Under the pieces are notes generated by a model. The model searched no databases and was not told the DNA's origin. It worked only from the letters and a program-made list of their open reading frames with translations. DNA of 64,000 nucleotides from Nannochloropsis salina CCMP1776 (taxonomy: Eukaryota > Sar > Eustigmatophyceae > Eustigmatales > Monodopsidaceae): positions 167,898 through 231,897 of the forward strand of contig SDOX01000017.1 of NCBI GenBank assembly GCA_004565275.1, given 5' to 3'. Shown here in pieces: positions 48,318-59,157 of this stretch (positions are counted from its first letter, which is position 1; the number at the start of each line of letters is the position of its first letter). The translations under genes and the position numbers were made by a program.

Positions 48318-51300
48318 TCATAAACTCCGCGGTGCCTCCGATCTAGCCAGTCCTTTTTTCAACACCTCCAGGAGCGTGGCGCTCATGACAGCATCGTCGC
48401 AATTCACCTGCAGCGTCAATCGGCCACAGTTTCCGTCCAAAGAAATTTGGATCACCATCCGCTCCCTCCTGTCGCGCTCGTCATCCTCCCTCCGCCACAG
48501 CAAAGAGGCGAAGAGCGCAACCCGCTCCTCCTGCCAGCGATCGAGCGAGGAGACCCAGGCTAGATTTGCGGTCTGCAGCACTTTGCGCGGTACGCTGTCA
48601 GGATCGTCGCGCAGGACCATGGGCAAAGACACAGAGGCTTTGCTTTCATGGAAGCCTCCCAATAGGGATCGCTGAATAGCCTGGGCCTCGGATGACGAGA
48701 CGGGGTGGGGCAGGAGAGACTCCTCTGGGGGCAAAACCACCGTCACCACATAGGGCCCCCCCCGATCCGTGCTGAACTGCAGCTTCAGATTCTCGACACC
48801 ATTCAGGCCCCGATGCACCCGCAGAGTCTGCTCCACGGTCACGCCGGCTTCCAGCACGGGGATCTCCGGAAAAGGGGCCAGTCGTTTGAAGTCGGCGGCA
48901 TGGACTGACGTCAGCTTGATCCGACGCAAAGGCCCCTGCTGCTTGTTAGTCAAGGCGAGTAGAAGGGTGCTTGTGGCTGGCGTTGGGTCGGCGCGCGTGA
49001 AACAATACTTCACTGCCAATCCACCGCCTACATCATGGCGTAAAAGCTCATGCGGTGCAGATATGACCCGATCCCCTGCAGAGGTAATTCGAGAGCTGGT
49101 GCGCTTCTCAGAGAGAGAGGTCTCCTCCATGCCCCGCATCAGGTCAAGAAACTGCTCGTCCGCGCCTCCAGCCTTCCCATTCACAAGATCCGGAAGGGAA
49201 TCCCTTTTGGCCACGGCATACGCCTCCAAGTCGAGCAAGGAGCTTTCCGAGTCCTGTCCCTCCTCATCAGACCGAGGGGCGGCTGACAGCCCCGCCTTTT
49301 GCTCGAGTGCCCCTTTGTCCCTGTCGGTTGGCAACAGGTCCCTCGTGACCTCATCGTAGCCTGCGCGGCGACTATCTTGTAGGCTTTCCCCCTCCTCTTC
49401 GCTTTCTGAGCCGCTCGAATACCCGCTGCTGCTCCCCTCGCTGCTGCTCTCTTCTTCCTCTCCCTCCGACGACGAAGAGGCCTCCGGCAAGCGGGCCCCA
49501 GCCCCTTCCAAGCGGCTGACCAGACCGCTCTGTGTTGCTGCCGTCCTCGCGGGCTCATTTCCAACCGAGTCTGTCTCGCTGTCTTCGCTGGGCGACACAG
49601 AAGAGGCGCTCTCACTCTCACTCTCCTGGGAGGACGAAAAAGAGCTCTCTCCGTTGCCTCCCTCGTCTTCGTCCACATCCGAACCCTCACTCTCGTCTGA
49701 GTAGAATTCGGAGTCTTCGCTTCCCTCTTCGGGGCCCACTTCTCTCCCTCTACCCTCCTCCGTCGCACCTCCAAAGCTGCCGGTTGATTGCTCTGCTGCC
49801 TCCCCCAGGCCCTTGGGCGCGTCCCTCACCGATGGGTCTTGCGGGAAGGCCGCCCACCCCGGGAGTTCCTCGTAGCCCTGCACTTTGTGGTTCAGCATCC
49901 AGGACAAGGAAGAAATGTTCAGATGAGGCATCCCCTCCGTGGCCACGGGACCCCGGGAAGTGAGAGGAGGCAGCTTGGTCTTGAGGAACACTTCGTCGGC
50001 CTTCGCACGCAGCGCCACGAGGGCCGCCGTGTCCGCGCCTCCCGCCCCTCCCCCGCCTGCGGCCAGTCCCAAGCACGCTGTTAGTAAGCGAGTACGATCC
50101 CGGAGGTCGTAATTTGTATCAAACCGTGCGACTTCCAGCACATACCGAACCAGCTTGGCCACAGCATCGTCCTCCTCCTCCCCTTCAAGCAAACGCATTT
50201 CCTTCCCACCCGCCCCGCTGCTTGCTTTCCTCAACATTTGGGCGTGGTGCAGCCTCAGTTTCAGGGCCAGGTTGACAATTTGCATCTTCACCGGGGGCTC
50301 CTCCTCCGAGAAAGACTGCGCCAGAAGGCGGAGGATGTCCGGGGCCGCCGCATCCACAAAGCGCATAAATTCGCCGACAATCCATATCAGGGAGGCTCGA
50401 GCGGGAGGAGGAACTTGCCGGCCTTTTTCCTTTAGGAGGACGTGGGCCAGCTGCCTGACCACCCTCTCCTGCTCCTCCTCCTCGATGTGCGCCCCCTTCT
50501 TGTTCTGCTGAAGGAGCTGACGCACAACCACCACCACCTGCCCCGCCACCTTCTCGGAGCGCACGCATGCCAGGAGGGACATGAGCCCGTTCAGGCACTT
50601 GGCGGCGACGGCGGGCTCGGCATCTGCGACTCTCCCCACGGCCCGCACAGTCGCGCAAACGAAGTCCTTGTCGGCGTGCTTCACGTAGGATTGCAGCTCC
50701 TTCAGAACCAGGGGGACATTGTCAGCGTCAGTGAGCGCAGTCAGGATGTCGAGCTTGAGCGTGCGGCAGAATGAGGGGTCCGCGGCCGGTTGCACGAAGA
50801 AGTCCCGCAAGAAGGGCCGAAACATGGAGGGTCGCTCTTGTGCCATGGAGGCGATGGCCTTGAGGACCACGAAGGCGATCTCCCGCCGGTTCCGCGAGAT
50901 CCGGACCAGGGACTTGCCCAGCTGCGCCGCGATAAACTCGCTCTGGGTCCCGCAATAGTAGTGGAGGGTGGCCACGGCCAGGACAACGCCGCAATTCCGG
51001 CTCTTGAGCAAGGGGAGGCAGGAGCGCAGGAGAAGCTTGTGGTCAGGGTCCAGCTCCGCCGCGTCCAGCTCGGCGTCCGCGCTCTGGTACCGGGTGGGGC
51101 CCGGGGCCTGGGACCAGGAGGGCAGACTTGCGGACGGGCCCAGGGGGTCCAGGCTCTGGACCTCCTCCTCCTCGCTCACGTCCTCCTCGTCCGAGTAGAA
51201 AGCCTTCTTGACCACCCGGCGTTTGATCGCCCTTTGCGTCCTCTTTCCCGACCCCTCCAAGGCCGTCACTGCCGCTGCCCCCGAGGCGGAGGAGGAAGCA

Positions 51301-52364
51301 CGTTGCTGCGCCTGCGCCAGGATGACGGCACGCGTTTCGGGCGCTGGATCACAGAACTGTGTGCGGACGTACCGCGTCAGCACCGTGAGCACCGAGATCT
51401 GCGTCCACTCGTCCATGTCGGCAAGCAGGTGGCAGAGCTTGCGGTAGCTGCGATGCAGAAGCTCGTAGTTGGTTGGACACACCTCGTTGAAAGCCGCCAC
51501 CGCGGAGCCCAAGACCATGGTAGAGGAGTCTCGGAGGAGCTTCTCCAGGGCCTGGACGAGGGCGGGGAGCTGGGCCGGCTCCAGCGCGTAGACCTTGGGG
51601 ACAGCCGTGGCCGCGCATCGGCGCACGTAGGGAGAGGAGTCGGAGGCGCACTTGAAGATGGCAAGGAGTTGGATCTGGATGATGTCGGGGACGCGGATGG
51701 AGGTCATGACCCGCAGGGCCAGGGCCCGGATGAGCTGGTTCGCCGCCGCCAGGTCCTTCTGGAAGGAGTTTATGGAGAGGAGAGCCAGCTCGCGACAGGT
51801 GCCGGTGGCGTCCGCGTAGTGTACCAGGTACATGTAGACCATCTTCTTCACCTCCACCGCCCGCACCACCACATTCTTCACCACGTCCGGGAAAAACTCG
51901 GACATATCGCGACCTATCCATCCCACACAAATGTAGGACGCCATCGCGAAAACAGGGAGAAGGTGAGCGAGGTCAGAACCACACGCAAATGAAGAGATCG
52001 GTCGTGAGATTTTCAAGGGTATGACAACATGTTTTGATCAGTCCCGAGGAGGAAAGCATGCCTTGGCTCAATACAAATACTGAGAGATAGCATGAGGGGA
52101 GGCTTCATCTCGAGGCTCTTCGCGAGCGTTGTCCCACGAGGAAAACGAGATCCCTCACTTACCTTTGCTCATATTGGCAAGAAGAAATTTCATGCCCCGT
52201 GATTTTTCTGCTTCCTTGTTTGAGGCCAAGTAAGCTCGCACCTTCATAGTTAGGGATACATTTTTTTTATTGTTCCAAGACATGTTACATCCACCCAGTT
52301 GGAAGCGGGGTAACCAGAATGGACGAAACCAGGACCGAACCTCGGCCACATACCTTAGTTGCAT
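48318..52364 (-). CDS. AP3B: AP-3 complex beta subunit
   Basis: Large subunit of the AP-3 adaptor that sorts cargo from endosome/TGN to vacuole or lysosome-like organelles. Exon 1 (52364-52163) and exon 2 (51913-48318) around a 249-nt intron give 1,265 aa; the splice reads LLANMSKG|RDMSEFFPDVVKNVV, the standard start of the beta-adaptin solenoid. The ARM-like trunk runs to about residue 680 (for example LALLSINSFQKDL, RALALRVMTSIRV). An extremely Ser/Glu/Asp-rich hinge (SEFYSDESEGSDVDEDEG) is typical of AP3B. The ear region follows (ITSVHAADFKRLAPFPEI equivalents). The N-terminal 40 residues before VRAYLASNKEAEK look unconserved, so the start may lie at an internal ATG or in another small exon. 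It shares a promoter with UTP18. Confidence 0.9.
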
Positions 52365-52755
52365 TCATACTTTCCTCGAAATAGTGGGCATCTCCTAGGC
52401 TACTCGACATACTGCTTGCTGTACACGTAGGAGTGACGACGTTCAGTGCCCGGTTTGTGCCTTTGACGCCGGTCCCCCGTCTTTTGCACCTTCGCGTCGG
52501 CTATCCCGATGCTCCGACGGGACACTTTCGGTTGACGTGGAGGGGAAAACATAAGATTACAATGTACGATAGGGCGACAGGGAAGGAGAGGAAACTAGAA
52601 GGCAAAGGGTGGCCTGAGACGCTGGGAAGGAGCAGCGAGGCCTGGCGACTCGCCATCAGAGGGCCGAGCACGTTCCCGGTGAACTGCCCCCCGGTCGTGC
52701 CAATATCTTGAGGTTCGTCCACGCTTTTGCTCATTTTTTACTGCTTACAACACCA
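52365..52755. promoter_or_regulatory. Divergent promoter (AP-3 beta / UTP18)
   Basis: About 390 bp between divergent starts. A 92-codon open frame at 52,433-52,711 is not recognised. Confidence 0.35.
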
Positions 52756-54660
52756 ATGCGACATCATGCACTTAAGACAGGCAGTTTTCGAGACCAGCGT
52801 GCCATGCCATCGGGTGCCCGTCGGTCGTCCCGGGGGGGCGCAGGCAAGCCCCCCCCTGGAGAGGGAGAGCGGGTGCCTGACTCGCAGCCCCCCGGTGCTC
52901 CTGACGAGGATGCAGCGCCGCTTTTCTACGTTGATCGAGAGGAAATCGAGATGGTTGGGACCCTAGACGTGGATAACGAGCTGGATCAAGAGGCAGGCGT
53001 GGGGCCTGAGGAGGCTAATATAATAGCCCAGGCAGGGCCGTCCAAGCGCCAGAGGAAGCAAAACGAACAGCAATATCGGAGAAAGGTGGACGACGAAGCA
53101 GAGAAGGATGACGAAGAACGCACCTTGGAGCGTCTCGTATTTGGGGCCCGAGACACGGAAGCGCTTCTCCAAGGTGAAGATGGTCTCACGCCACAGGACA
53201 CGGTGTGGGAGGGAGGTTTAGGAGGCAATCATGAAGACGAGGTCGAAGGGAGTGGATCGACACGGACGCCCGCCTGGAAAGACGAGGACGATGAGATGCT
53301 TTGGGTGGATGTGGCGAGAAAGGACAGGCTGCGTAAATTGCGCCGGCACCCGGACGAGAGGGACATTAGCGGAGCCGATTACCAAGAGCGATTGCGTGCA
53401 AGGTTTGCGAAAGGTCATGAGGCAGCCTTGGACTGGGCAAAATTGCCGACAACTCCTGGAGACGGGGAGGATGGGCGGCGAGGTAGGCGTCGACGTGGAC
53501 GAGAGTGGGGAGGCGCAGAGACTAGCGAGGAGGAGGAAGAGGAAGTGGTGGAGGGGGATGATGACTTTGGAGGTCTTTTTCGGAGCAGTGCGCCTTTGGT
53601 GGTAGGTTCTGGCACAAGCACTCGCCGGCGGCTTCAGCCAGGAACCCTGGAGGTGGCTCGGTGTCGAGATGCGAACTTGCAGGAGCCGTCGCAGGCCGTG
53701 GTGCAGGCCGTGCAGTTCCATCCCTCCACAGGCGGACTCCTCTTCACGGCGGGCCTGGACAAGACCCTGCGCTTCTTTCAAGTGGACGGAAAGCGGAACG
53801 ACAAGGTGGCAGGTGTCTTTTTCCAGGACTTGCCCATCCAGGCGGCGGCTTTCGTGGACGGGGGGGGGGACAAGTCCTTCCGGGAGGTGGTGGTGAGCGG
53901 GCGCCGACCTTTCTTCTACTGGCACGACCTGGAGGCGGGGGCTTCGAGTCGGGTGCCGCGGCTGATGGGGCGGGAGGAGAAGAGCCTGGAGCGTTTCGTG
54001 GCCTCACCGGACGGGCAATGGCTGGCCTTCACAGGCAAGGACGGTTATGTGGTGCTGGTCGGGGCCCGGAGCAAGCAGTGGGCGGGGGAGTTCAAGATGA
54101 ACGGCACGGCCAGGGCGCTGGCTTTCAGCGCGGACGGGCGGCACCTGATGGCCTCGGGGGGGGACGCGGTCGTCTATCGCTGGGACCTACGGTCGCGGCG
54201 GTGCCTGGCTCGCTTTCACAACGAGGGCGGCACGGTTACCTCCGCGCTGGCCGCCTCCGCGGGCATGATGGCCGTGGGGGCGGAGAGCGGGGTGGTGAAC
54301 CTGTACGAGGAGGAGGCGGTGCTCGGGGGCGCTGCAGGGCCGGAGCATGGGCCGACATCCTGGCACTCCACCGCCGCGCTCGCCCCGTGCAAGGCTTTGA
54401 CGCACCTGGTGACGGCCGTCGACACGCTCGCCTTCAACCACGACGGCATGCTCCTGGCCATGGCCTCCAAGTGGAACCGCGACGCCCTACGGGTCGTGCA
54501 TGTGCCTTCGCGGACCGTCTTCTCGAACTGGCCCACCGGGCAGACCCCCATCCGCTACCCATCCGCCCTGGCCTTTAGCCCGAACAGCGGCATGCTTGCC
54601 GTTGGGAACGACCGCGGTCGCGTCTTGCTTTACCGCCTGCGGCACTACGACAGTAGTTGA
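52756..54660 (+). CDS. UTP18: UTP18, U3 snoRNP / SSU processome WD40 protein
   Basis: Nucleolar component of the small-subunit processome needed for 18S rRNA maturation. The first ATG (52756) gives 634 aa; 52804 is an alternative, and the longer frame starts at TTG. The acidic N-terminal arm contains the conserved LWVDVARKDRLRKLR and ISGADYQERLRARFAKGHEAA blocks of Utp18. The WD40 propeller follows (VQAVQFHPSTGGLLFTAGLD, REVVVSGRRPFFYWHDL, VASPDGQWLAFTGKDG, RALAFSADGRHLMASGGD, TLAFNHDGMLLAMASKW, PSALAFSPNSGMLAVGND). The C-terminus ends right after the last blade (YRLRHYDSS), as in homologues. No intron is seen. Confidence 0.92.
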   Translation: MRHHALKTGSFRDQRAMPSGARRSSRGGAGKPPPGEGERVPDSQPPGAPDEDAAPLFYVDREEIEMVGTLDVDNELDQEAGVGPEEANIIAQAGPSKRQRKQNEQQYRRKVDDEAEKDDEERTLERLVFGARDTEALLQGEDGLTPQDTVWEGGLGGNHEDEVEGSGSTRTPAWKDEDDEMLWVDVARKDRLRKLRRHPDERDISGADYQERLRARFAKGHEAALDWAKLPTTPGDGEDGRRGRRRRGREWGGAETSEEEEEEVVEGDDDFGGLFRSSAPLVVGSGTSTRRRLQPGTLEVARCRDANLQEPSQAVVQAVQFHPSTGGLLFTAGLDKTLRFFQVDGKRNDKVAGVFFQDLPIQAAAFVDGGGDKSFREVVVSGRRPFFYWHDLEAGASSRVPRLMGREEKSLERFVASPDGQWLAFTGKDGYVVLVGARSKQWAGEFKMNGTARALAFSADGRHLMASGGDAVVYRWDLRSRRCLARFHNEGGTVTSALAASAGMMAVGAESGVVNLYEEEAVLGGAAGPEHGPTSWHSTAALAPCKALTHLVTAVDTLAFNHDGMLLAMASKWNRDALRVVHVPSRTVFSNWPTGQTPIRYPSALAFSPNSGMLAVGNDRGRVLLYRLRHYDSS

Positions 54661-54965
54661 AAGCCGAAGGTGTCGGCGGTGGGGGTATCTTGAGGTGGGG
54701 AAGACGTGCAAAGAAGGCAAAAGCATCCGCACGTCGCGTGCAAACTCGGCTTTGGTATCATTGCCTTGCCAAGCATTGCTTTGACTTGGTTATCAAGCAT
54801 CCCTTCCATTTCACTTGCCTTAACATTGGAATGATGCCTTTGCTGCATTCGTTGTCTTTCTGTCCATACATGACTTTCCTCTCTATGTGTACTTTGCCTG
54901 ATTCGCAGGCCTTTCTAACCCATCCCTATATTTGACATTTAACCCATTCATCCACGGGGTGAAGG
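54661..54965. other. Convergent spacer
   Basis: About 305 bp between the UTP18 and Ctr 3' ends; nothing recognised. Confidence 0.4.
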
Positions 54966-55727
54966 CTAATGGAAACTCCCCGCGTGGAGGAGATTGTGCA
55001 GGGCGTCGGACGCGAAGGCCAGGTGGCCGGCCCCCTCCCCCACCAGGATGGCACCGATGACGCCTAGATTGAAAGTCATCGCCAGGAGCATCACCAGCAA
55101 GGACGACGCACTCAGTAACACAAAGTAGCACGTGAGCACTACACGATCCCGCAAGCTGATTGTGGACCCAAACTTGGCCAGCGCGTCATCCGAGGGCAGC
55201 AGCCGCAAAGGCTTACACGCATCCGATACGCAGGCCTCAGGGGCGACACAGCTCCCCTTTTTTCCCACGAGCTCTTGTTCCTCCTCGTCTGTCACCCTTG
55301 CACTTCTTGAGGTTGATCCATACGTCGACGACGTCGGACCAGGCTTGCTCGCTGCGCAGCCTACTAGCATGGATGTCGTCCCGTCACTTGCCTGACCTGT
55401 GCACGAGAAACGACGACATGGAGATGAAGGAAGTAGAATTCGCTCACTAAAATGCAAGAGATGTATACCTGTATCTTGCTCAGCCAAGCGCAAAACCAGT
55501 CTAGTCTTGTGCATAGTGAGTAAATGCCGCAAGAAGCAGAAGAAGCAGATGGCGGCAAGGCTAGCATAGTAAACCGAACATGTGTCGATGTCCCATGCTG
55601 CGATAAAAAGCTTGCCCACTTGACATGTGCATTTGAGAGTAAGATCCATGGACATGGGCATCGACCTCGGCATGGGCATATTGCTATCCATACTCTTCAT
55701 ACCCTCGCTTGCGCCATCGGAGTTCAT
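54966..55727 (-). CDS. Ctr-type copper transporter
   Basis: High-affinity copper uptake protein that trimerises to form a Cu(I) pore. The Met-rich extracellular N-terminus (MKSMDSNMPMPRSMPMSMD) suits Cu(I) capture. Helix 1 is KLFIAAWDIDTCSVYYASL to CFFCFL; helix 2 contains the selectivity motif MLLAM (MxxxM) in SSLLVMLLAMTFN; helix 3 contains GEGAG (GxxxG packing). A 72-nt GT-AG interval (55397-55468) in the cytosolic loop looks like a stop-free intron; splicing gives 229 aa (DTGQASDGTTSM across the junction), read-through 253. The loop carries CVAPEAC and further cysteines that could bind metal. The second helix pair sits at the very C-terminus. The start is the first ATG. Confidence 0.84.
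   Translation of the reverse strand: MNSDGASEGMKSMDSNMPMPRSMPMSMDLTLKCTCQVGKLFIAAWDIDTCSVYYASLAAICFFCFLRHLLTMHKTRLVLRLAEQDTGIHLLHFSERILLPSSPCRRFSCTGQASDGTTSMLVGCAASKPGPTSSTYGSTSRSARVTDEEEQELVGKKGSCVAPEACVSDACKPLRLLPSDDALAKFGSTISLRDRVVLTCYFVLLSASSLLVMLLAMTFNLGVIGAILVGEGAGHLAFASDALHNLLHAGSFH
55397..55468 (-). other. Stop-free 72-nt intron in the Ctr gene
   Basis: Donor ACAG|GTATAC at 55468 and acceptor GTGCACAG|GTCAGG at 55397, both in the same codon phase. The interval is 24 codons with no stop, so either isoform is translatable. Confidence 0.65.
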
Positions 55728-56298
55728 CCTGTTATCAACGCCAAAAGAAAGAGATGATTAAGATTCAGGGGAAGCATGCAAATCTTGCTCCATCAACAAG
55801 CTAATTCATCCCAAATTCTGACGCGAGCGGGTCTTTTTTCATATCGGTGGCCTTCGAGACGCATTCAGTGCTCTTCTTATGCGTTGTTTAGACGTACATC
55901 GTGCGGACTGGGGGAGAGGAGCAACGACGGAGCGCGTCACCGGTTCCGGCCCTAAAAAATATAGCCGCCGGAACAAAGACAGATTTCAGGGGTGTGTGCT
56001 ATGACCGAGGATTCAAATACAAAGCTGACAGTTGGTAGGCGTAGAAGTGACACAATGTACGGAGTTCAAGCATGTACTAGGTGCGCGCAGGCCGCGAAAC
56101 GGGCCATATCGATCCCTCGATAACCTCCTCATAACCTCCCCCCCACCACCGGGAAGCTTGTGACTCGGCTTTCACTGGTTCATTCTTTATTACTCGCCAC
56201 TCAATACATAATGTATTGGACCTATCAAATTACTAACACATGACAGCTTCTGCCATCAACATGCAGGTATATACACAAACTAATTGGAGCCCTACTGC
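55728..56298. other. Ctr upstream region
   Basis: 570 bp upstream of the copper transporter and downstream of the next minus-strand gene. A C-run lies at about 56,140. I see no gene and no classic GCTC-type copper-response element. Confidence 0.4.
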
Positions 56299-58014
56299 TT
56301 ATCCCGCCCGTGTCCATACCGCAAATCGCACCTCGTATGACTCCTTTGGAGTCGTACCTTTCGCATCCGACGATCTAGCAGTTACCATCATGGTGTCAGT
56401 GATGGCGAGAACCCGTAATGTGTGTGGTAGTCCAGTAGGAATCCCCAATGTGCTGGCCATGGACCCCTCAACCCCATAATTTAACACGCGCCCCGTGCCG
56501 TCGAATGTAAATGCGACTTTTACGTCCCGTACAACTTCGAATGGCGACACGACTAGCTTTCCGGTTATTGTCCTAGTCTCAGACTCAACCCGCTGCCAGA
56601 CGTCAATCTTGGTGAGGAAATCGACGCTTTCTTGATGGGCAGTGAGGCGGCACCGCCACCGACCATCTAGGTCTTGGACGGGGACAGGGGCCAGGCGTCG
56701 AGAGGGACCTTCCGACGCAAAATCGCTGCGCAAGACGTCTTGGTGCACCGCTCGCAGAGCAGCATTTATTGCATCGAAGCGGACGCCCACACCCTGGGCT
56801 ATGACGGCGTCTTCCAGTACCTCAAGGGCCTGAGCTACTGACTCGATGCGGAGCCCCGACAGGGAGTCGTCCGGACTAGGGCTGCTCTTTCCCTTCATAT
56901 AGAGGCCGTAGCTCCCTTCGATCTGCCCCGGTATGTAGGCGAAATTGATCATGTTGCGTGGGTTTACATTGCTTTTGGAGCCGAGCCCCAGCTTCTTCAT
57001 GGCCTCCGCACCCAGGTTGAGCGCTTTCGCCTTGGCCCGCAGGTCCTTCACGGGCGAGCTCCTGACCTGCGTGTAGATGTCTTGGGCCTCCTTGAACTCG
57101 TACACTGCCTCATGCGCCATGGCTAAATCCATGAGTGTGGATGCGCCCAATGAGCTCCGTACCGAGCAGATGCTGCGGAAGGGGAGGAGCACGGCCTTGG
57201 CGGCCTCGTATTCGCCTCGCAGCATGTACTTCCGCGCCTGCGTCCTCGCTACCTTGATACGCTCCTCGTCCGCCTTTTCCAGGGGGGTCAGGACCGTGCC
57301 TTGGACTCCCTTCTTATATTCCCGCACCTGAGCCATCAGCGAATCGTACTTTGCCAGCCATTCCTTGTCCCCCTCCAGGGTGACACCACCCTCGGGGATG
57401 TGCACGCCTCCCCCGAAGGCGTCAGGAATGTTCTTCGGTCGCGCAAATACGCCCCAGGACGTACTTTGAGGCTTGTATGTTTCCACATTCTGGAAGCGCT
57501 TTTCAACATCCTGGAGCTGCTGCAGCTTACGAGCCAGGTACGGCGAGGGCTGTCCCTTGTTGGGCGAGGCGGAAGAGGTGCTCAATGTGGTGGACGAAGA
57601 CTGGGTCTGAGACTGGGCCTTTGACTTGAGGATCTTGTCGAGCAAGGCTTGCTTTTCCTGTCGCTTCAGCTCGTTGTACATCTCCTGATCCTCGGCGGTG
57701 TACTCTGATGAGTCGGGCAGAGCGGCGTCGTCATTCGCATCATTATCCCAGTACCTGTAGTCCTCTTGTCCTCCCCCGCTGCCGGAGACCCCTCCATCAA
57801 GTAAGCGGTTATAGTCTCCTCCACCCTCCTTAATTTTTTTCAAGCGTATGAGCTTGGCAACTCTTTCTTTGTCCCCGCCTCCTCCTGCATACAAGGGATG
57901 GAGGTGTCGTTTCGCCTGCTGCTGAAGCGTGAAGGCTTGCACGAGGAAAGATAACGTCAGGCACCAACAGAGCACGCGCATTGCCACCGCAAGGCCATGA
58001 CCCTGTGCCGCCAT
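56299..58014 (-). CDS. Uncharacterised plastid-targeted TPR-like protein
   Basis: 571 aa, single exon. The N-terminus (MRVLCWCLTLSFLVQAFTLQ) is a signal peptide ending in AF, with a basic stretch after it, so plastid import is inferred. A disordered, Gln/Ser-rich segment follows. Paired helices around residues 270-350 (ARKYMLRGEYEAAKAVLLPF, STLMDLAMAHEAVYEFKEAQ) look like TPR units. The C-terminal ~120 residues, from LDGRWRCRLTAHQ to KESYEVRFAVW, are beta-rich, like a small barrel such as plastid PAP/fibrillin or DUF folds, but I cannot assign it. It could be an assembly or lipid-associated factor; the function is unknown. Confidence 0.7.
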   Translation of the reverse strand: MAAQGHGLAVAMRVLCWCLTLSFLVQAFTLQQQAKRHLHPLYAGGGGDKERVAKLIRLKKIKEGGGDYNRLLDGGVSGSGGGQEDYRYWDNDANDDAALPDSSEYTAEDQEMYNELKRQEKQALLDKILKSKAQSQTQSSSTTLSTSSASPNKGQPSPYLARKLQQLQDVEKRFQNVETYKPQSTSWGVFARPKNIPDAFGGGVHIPEGGVTLEGDKEWLAKYDSLMAQVREYKKGVQGTVLTPLEKADEERIKVARTQARKYMLRGEYEAAKAVLLPFRSICSVRSSLGASTLMDLAMAHEAVYEFKEAQDIYTQVRSSPVKDLRAKAKALNLGAEAMKKLGLGSKSNVNPRNMINFAYIPGQIEGSYGLYMKGKSSPSPDDSLSGLRIESVAQALEVLEDAVIAQGVGVRFDAINAALRAVHQDVLRSDFASEGPSRRLAPVPVQDLDGRWRCRLTAHQESVDFLTKIDVWQRVESETRTITGKLVVSPFEVVRDVKVAFTFDGTGRVLNYGVEGSMASTLGIPTGLPHTLRVLAITDTMMVTARSSDAKGTTPKESYEVRFAVWTRAG

Positions 58015-58272
58015 GGCCTATGTCGCCTCTCTGAGGGCCCTGCCGCCAATCTGCTTGTGCGTTTCACACGTGATGAGAGCATTGAAAGGCACGGTCCTCG
58101 TACAAACCTTATTGCGCCTCGAAAGGCGATCGATGTCGTCATCGGCCTAAGGGTAACCTCCTCCCTCCACTCGCACCCTGGTCCTACTTCCCTTTTCCCC
58201 CTAGTGAAGTCTCATGCAGCTTAATGGGTTTAATCTCTCCTTTACTTCCTTTGCTGCTTCAGGGAAGAGTAC
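58015..58272. promoter_or_regulatory. Divergent promoter (TPR-like / TrmK-like)
   Basis: 258 bp between divergent ATGs. I tried to place an upstream TrmK exon here and could not keep a frame. Confidence 0.4.
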
Positions 58273-59157
58273 ATGGGATGGACGGGCCTACTGATGCCGT
58301 TGAAGACGGCGGTCGCTGCTTTTGCTTTTCAAAAGCAAGCAAGTCAATCCTCAACAATTCTGCAAAAATTGGGTCCTCGTTTGTCTGCCGTTTACCACCT
58401 TGTACCTTCACATGCGAGGGGAATTGTAGATGTGGGATGTGACCATGCACTGCTAGGGCTTGCCTTGGCTGCGGGTCGAGATCATCCAAATTTGCGCAAA
58501 GTTATCGGTATCGACAAAGCGCTAGACCCTCTAGACGTGGCAAGGCAAAATCTAAGAGAGCACGCGTATTCACGTGGAGAAAAATATCCTCTGACAGCCT
58601 CACTAGAGCTACGACATGGTGACGGTCTTGAGGCCTTGCTTCCTGAAGATGTTAACGTTGTCGATACACTATGTATGGCCGGGCTTGGCAGCGGCACAAT
58701 TATAGAAGTGTTGAGCTCACTAAAATATGTCAGGGAAGGGGCAAAGTTTGAATACCTTGTCTTGCAACCCTTTGACTCACGACCGCATTATGTAAAGGAA
58801 GTCCGTGATTGTGTTAAGTCACAGGGATTTAGCATCCAGCAGGAGCGCATTGATTATGTCAATAGCCGCTGGTTCGTGACCATGGCCGCGAGTGTCAATG
58901 CCAACAAAGCAGACAAAGCTGGGCAATGTGAAAAAGATAGATATGATAGCACATGCATGCTTGGAGACACATTGATGCGCCTTGCGTTGGAGGACCGACG
59001 TACACACCAAATTTACGCTGACTACCTTAGCCATCACCGAGACTGGTATGCTAGCATTTGCAAAGCAAGAAATACGAGGATGCCACCAGAACATGATTAT
59101 GTGTCTAAATTCTTAAGCGCTATAGAGCAGGAGATATCAGCATTACGTGTGCATTAG
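58273..59157 (+). CDS. TrmK-like tRNA (adenine-N1)-methyltransferase
   Basis: Class I SAM methyltransferase of the TrmK family, whose bacterial members make m1A22 in tRNA. 294 aa. The N-terminal ~30 residues (LLMPLKTAVAAFAFQKQA) could be an organelle targeting peptide. Family landmarks: GPRLSAVYHLVPSHARGIVDVG, CDHALLGLALA (motif I, DVGCDHALL), GDGLEALLPEDVNVVDTLCMAGLGSGTI, LQPFDSRPHYVKE. A C-terminal helical region (DWYASICKARN) follows, as in TrmK. The base composition looks more AT-rich than the flanking genes. Eukaryotic TrmK homologues are uncommon, so organellar or bacterial ancestry is plausible. The tRNA target is inferred. Confidence 0.83.
   Translation: MGWTGLLMPLKTAVAAFAFQKQASQSSTILQKLGPRLSAVYHLVPSHARGIVDVGCDHALLGLALAAGRDHPNLRKVIGIDKALDPLDVARQNLREHAYSRGEKYPLTASLELRHGDGLEALLPEDVNVVDTLCMAGLGSGTIIEVLSSLKYVREGAKFEYLVLQPFDSRPHYVKEVRDCVKSQGFSIQQERIDYVNSRWFVTMAASVNANKADKAGQCEKDRYDSTCMLGDTLMRLALEDRRTHQIYADYLSHHRDWYASICKARNTRMPPEHDYVSKFLSAIEQEISALRVH

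Noticed and set aside
57997-58272. Possible upstream exon for the TrmK-like gene using GGTAACC donor and CTTCAG acceptor
   Set aside because: In every frame the junction either shifts frame or meets a stop, so the ATG at 58273 is retained.
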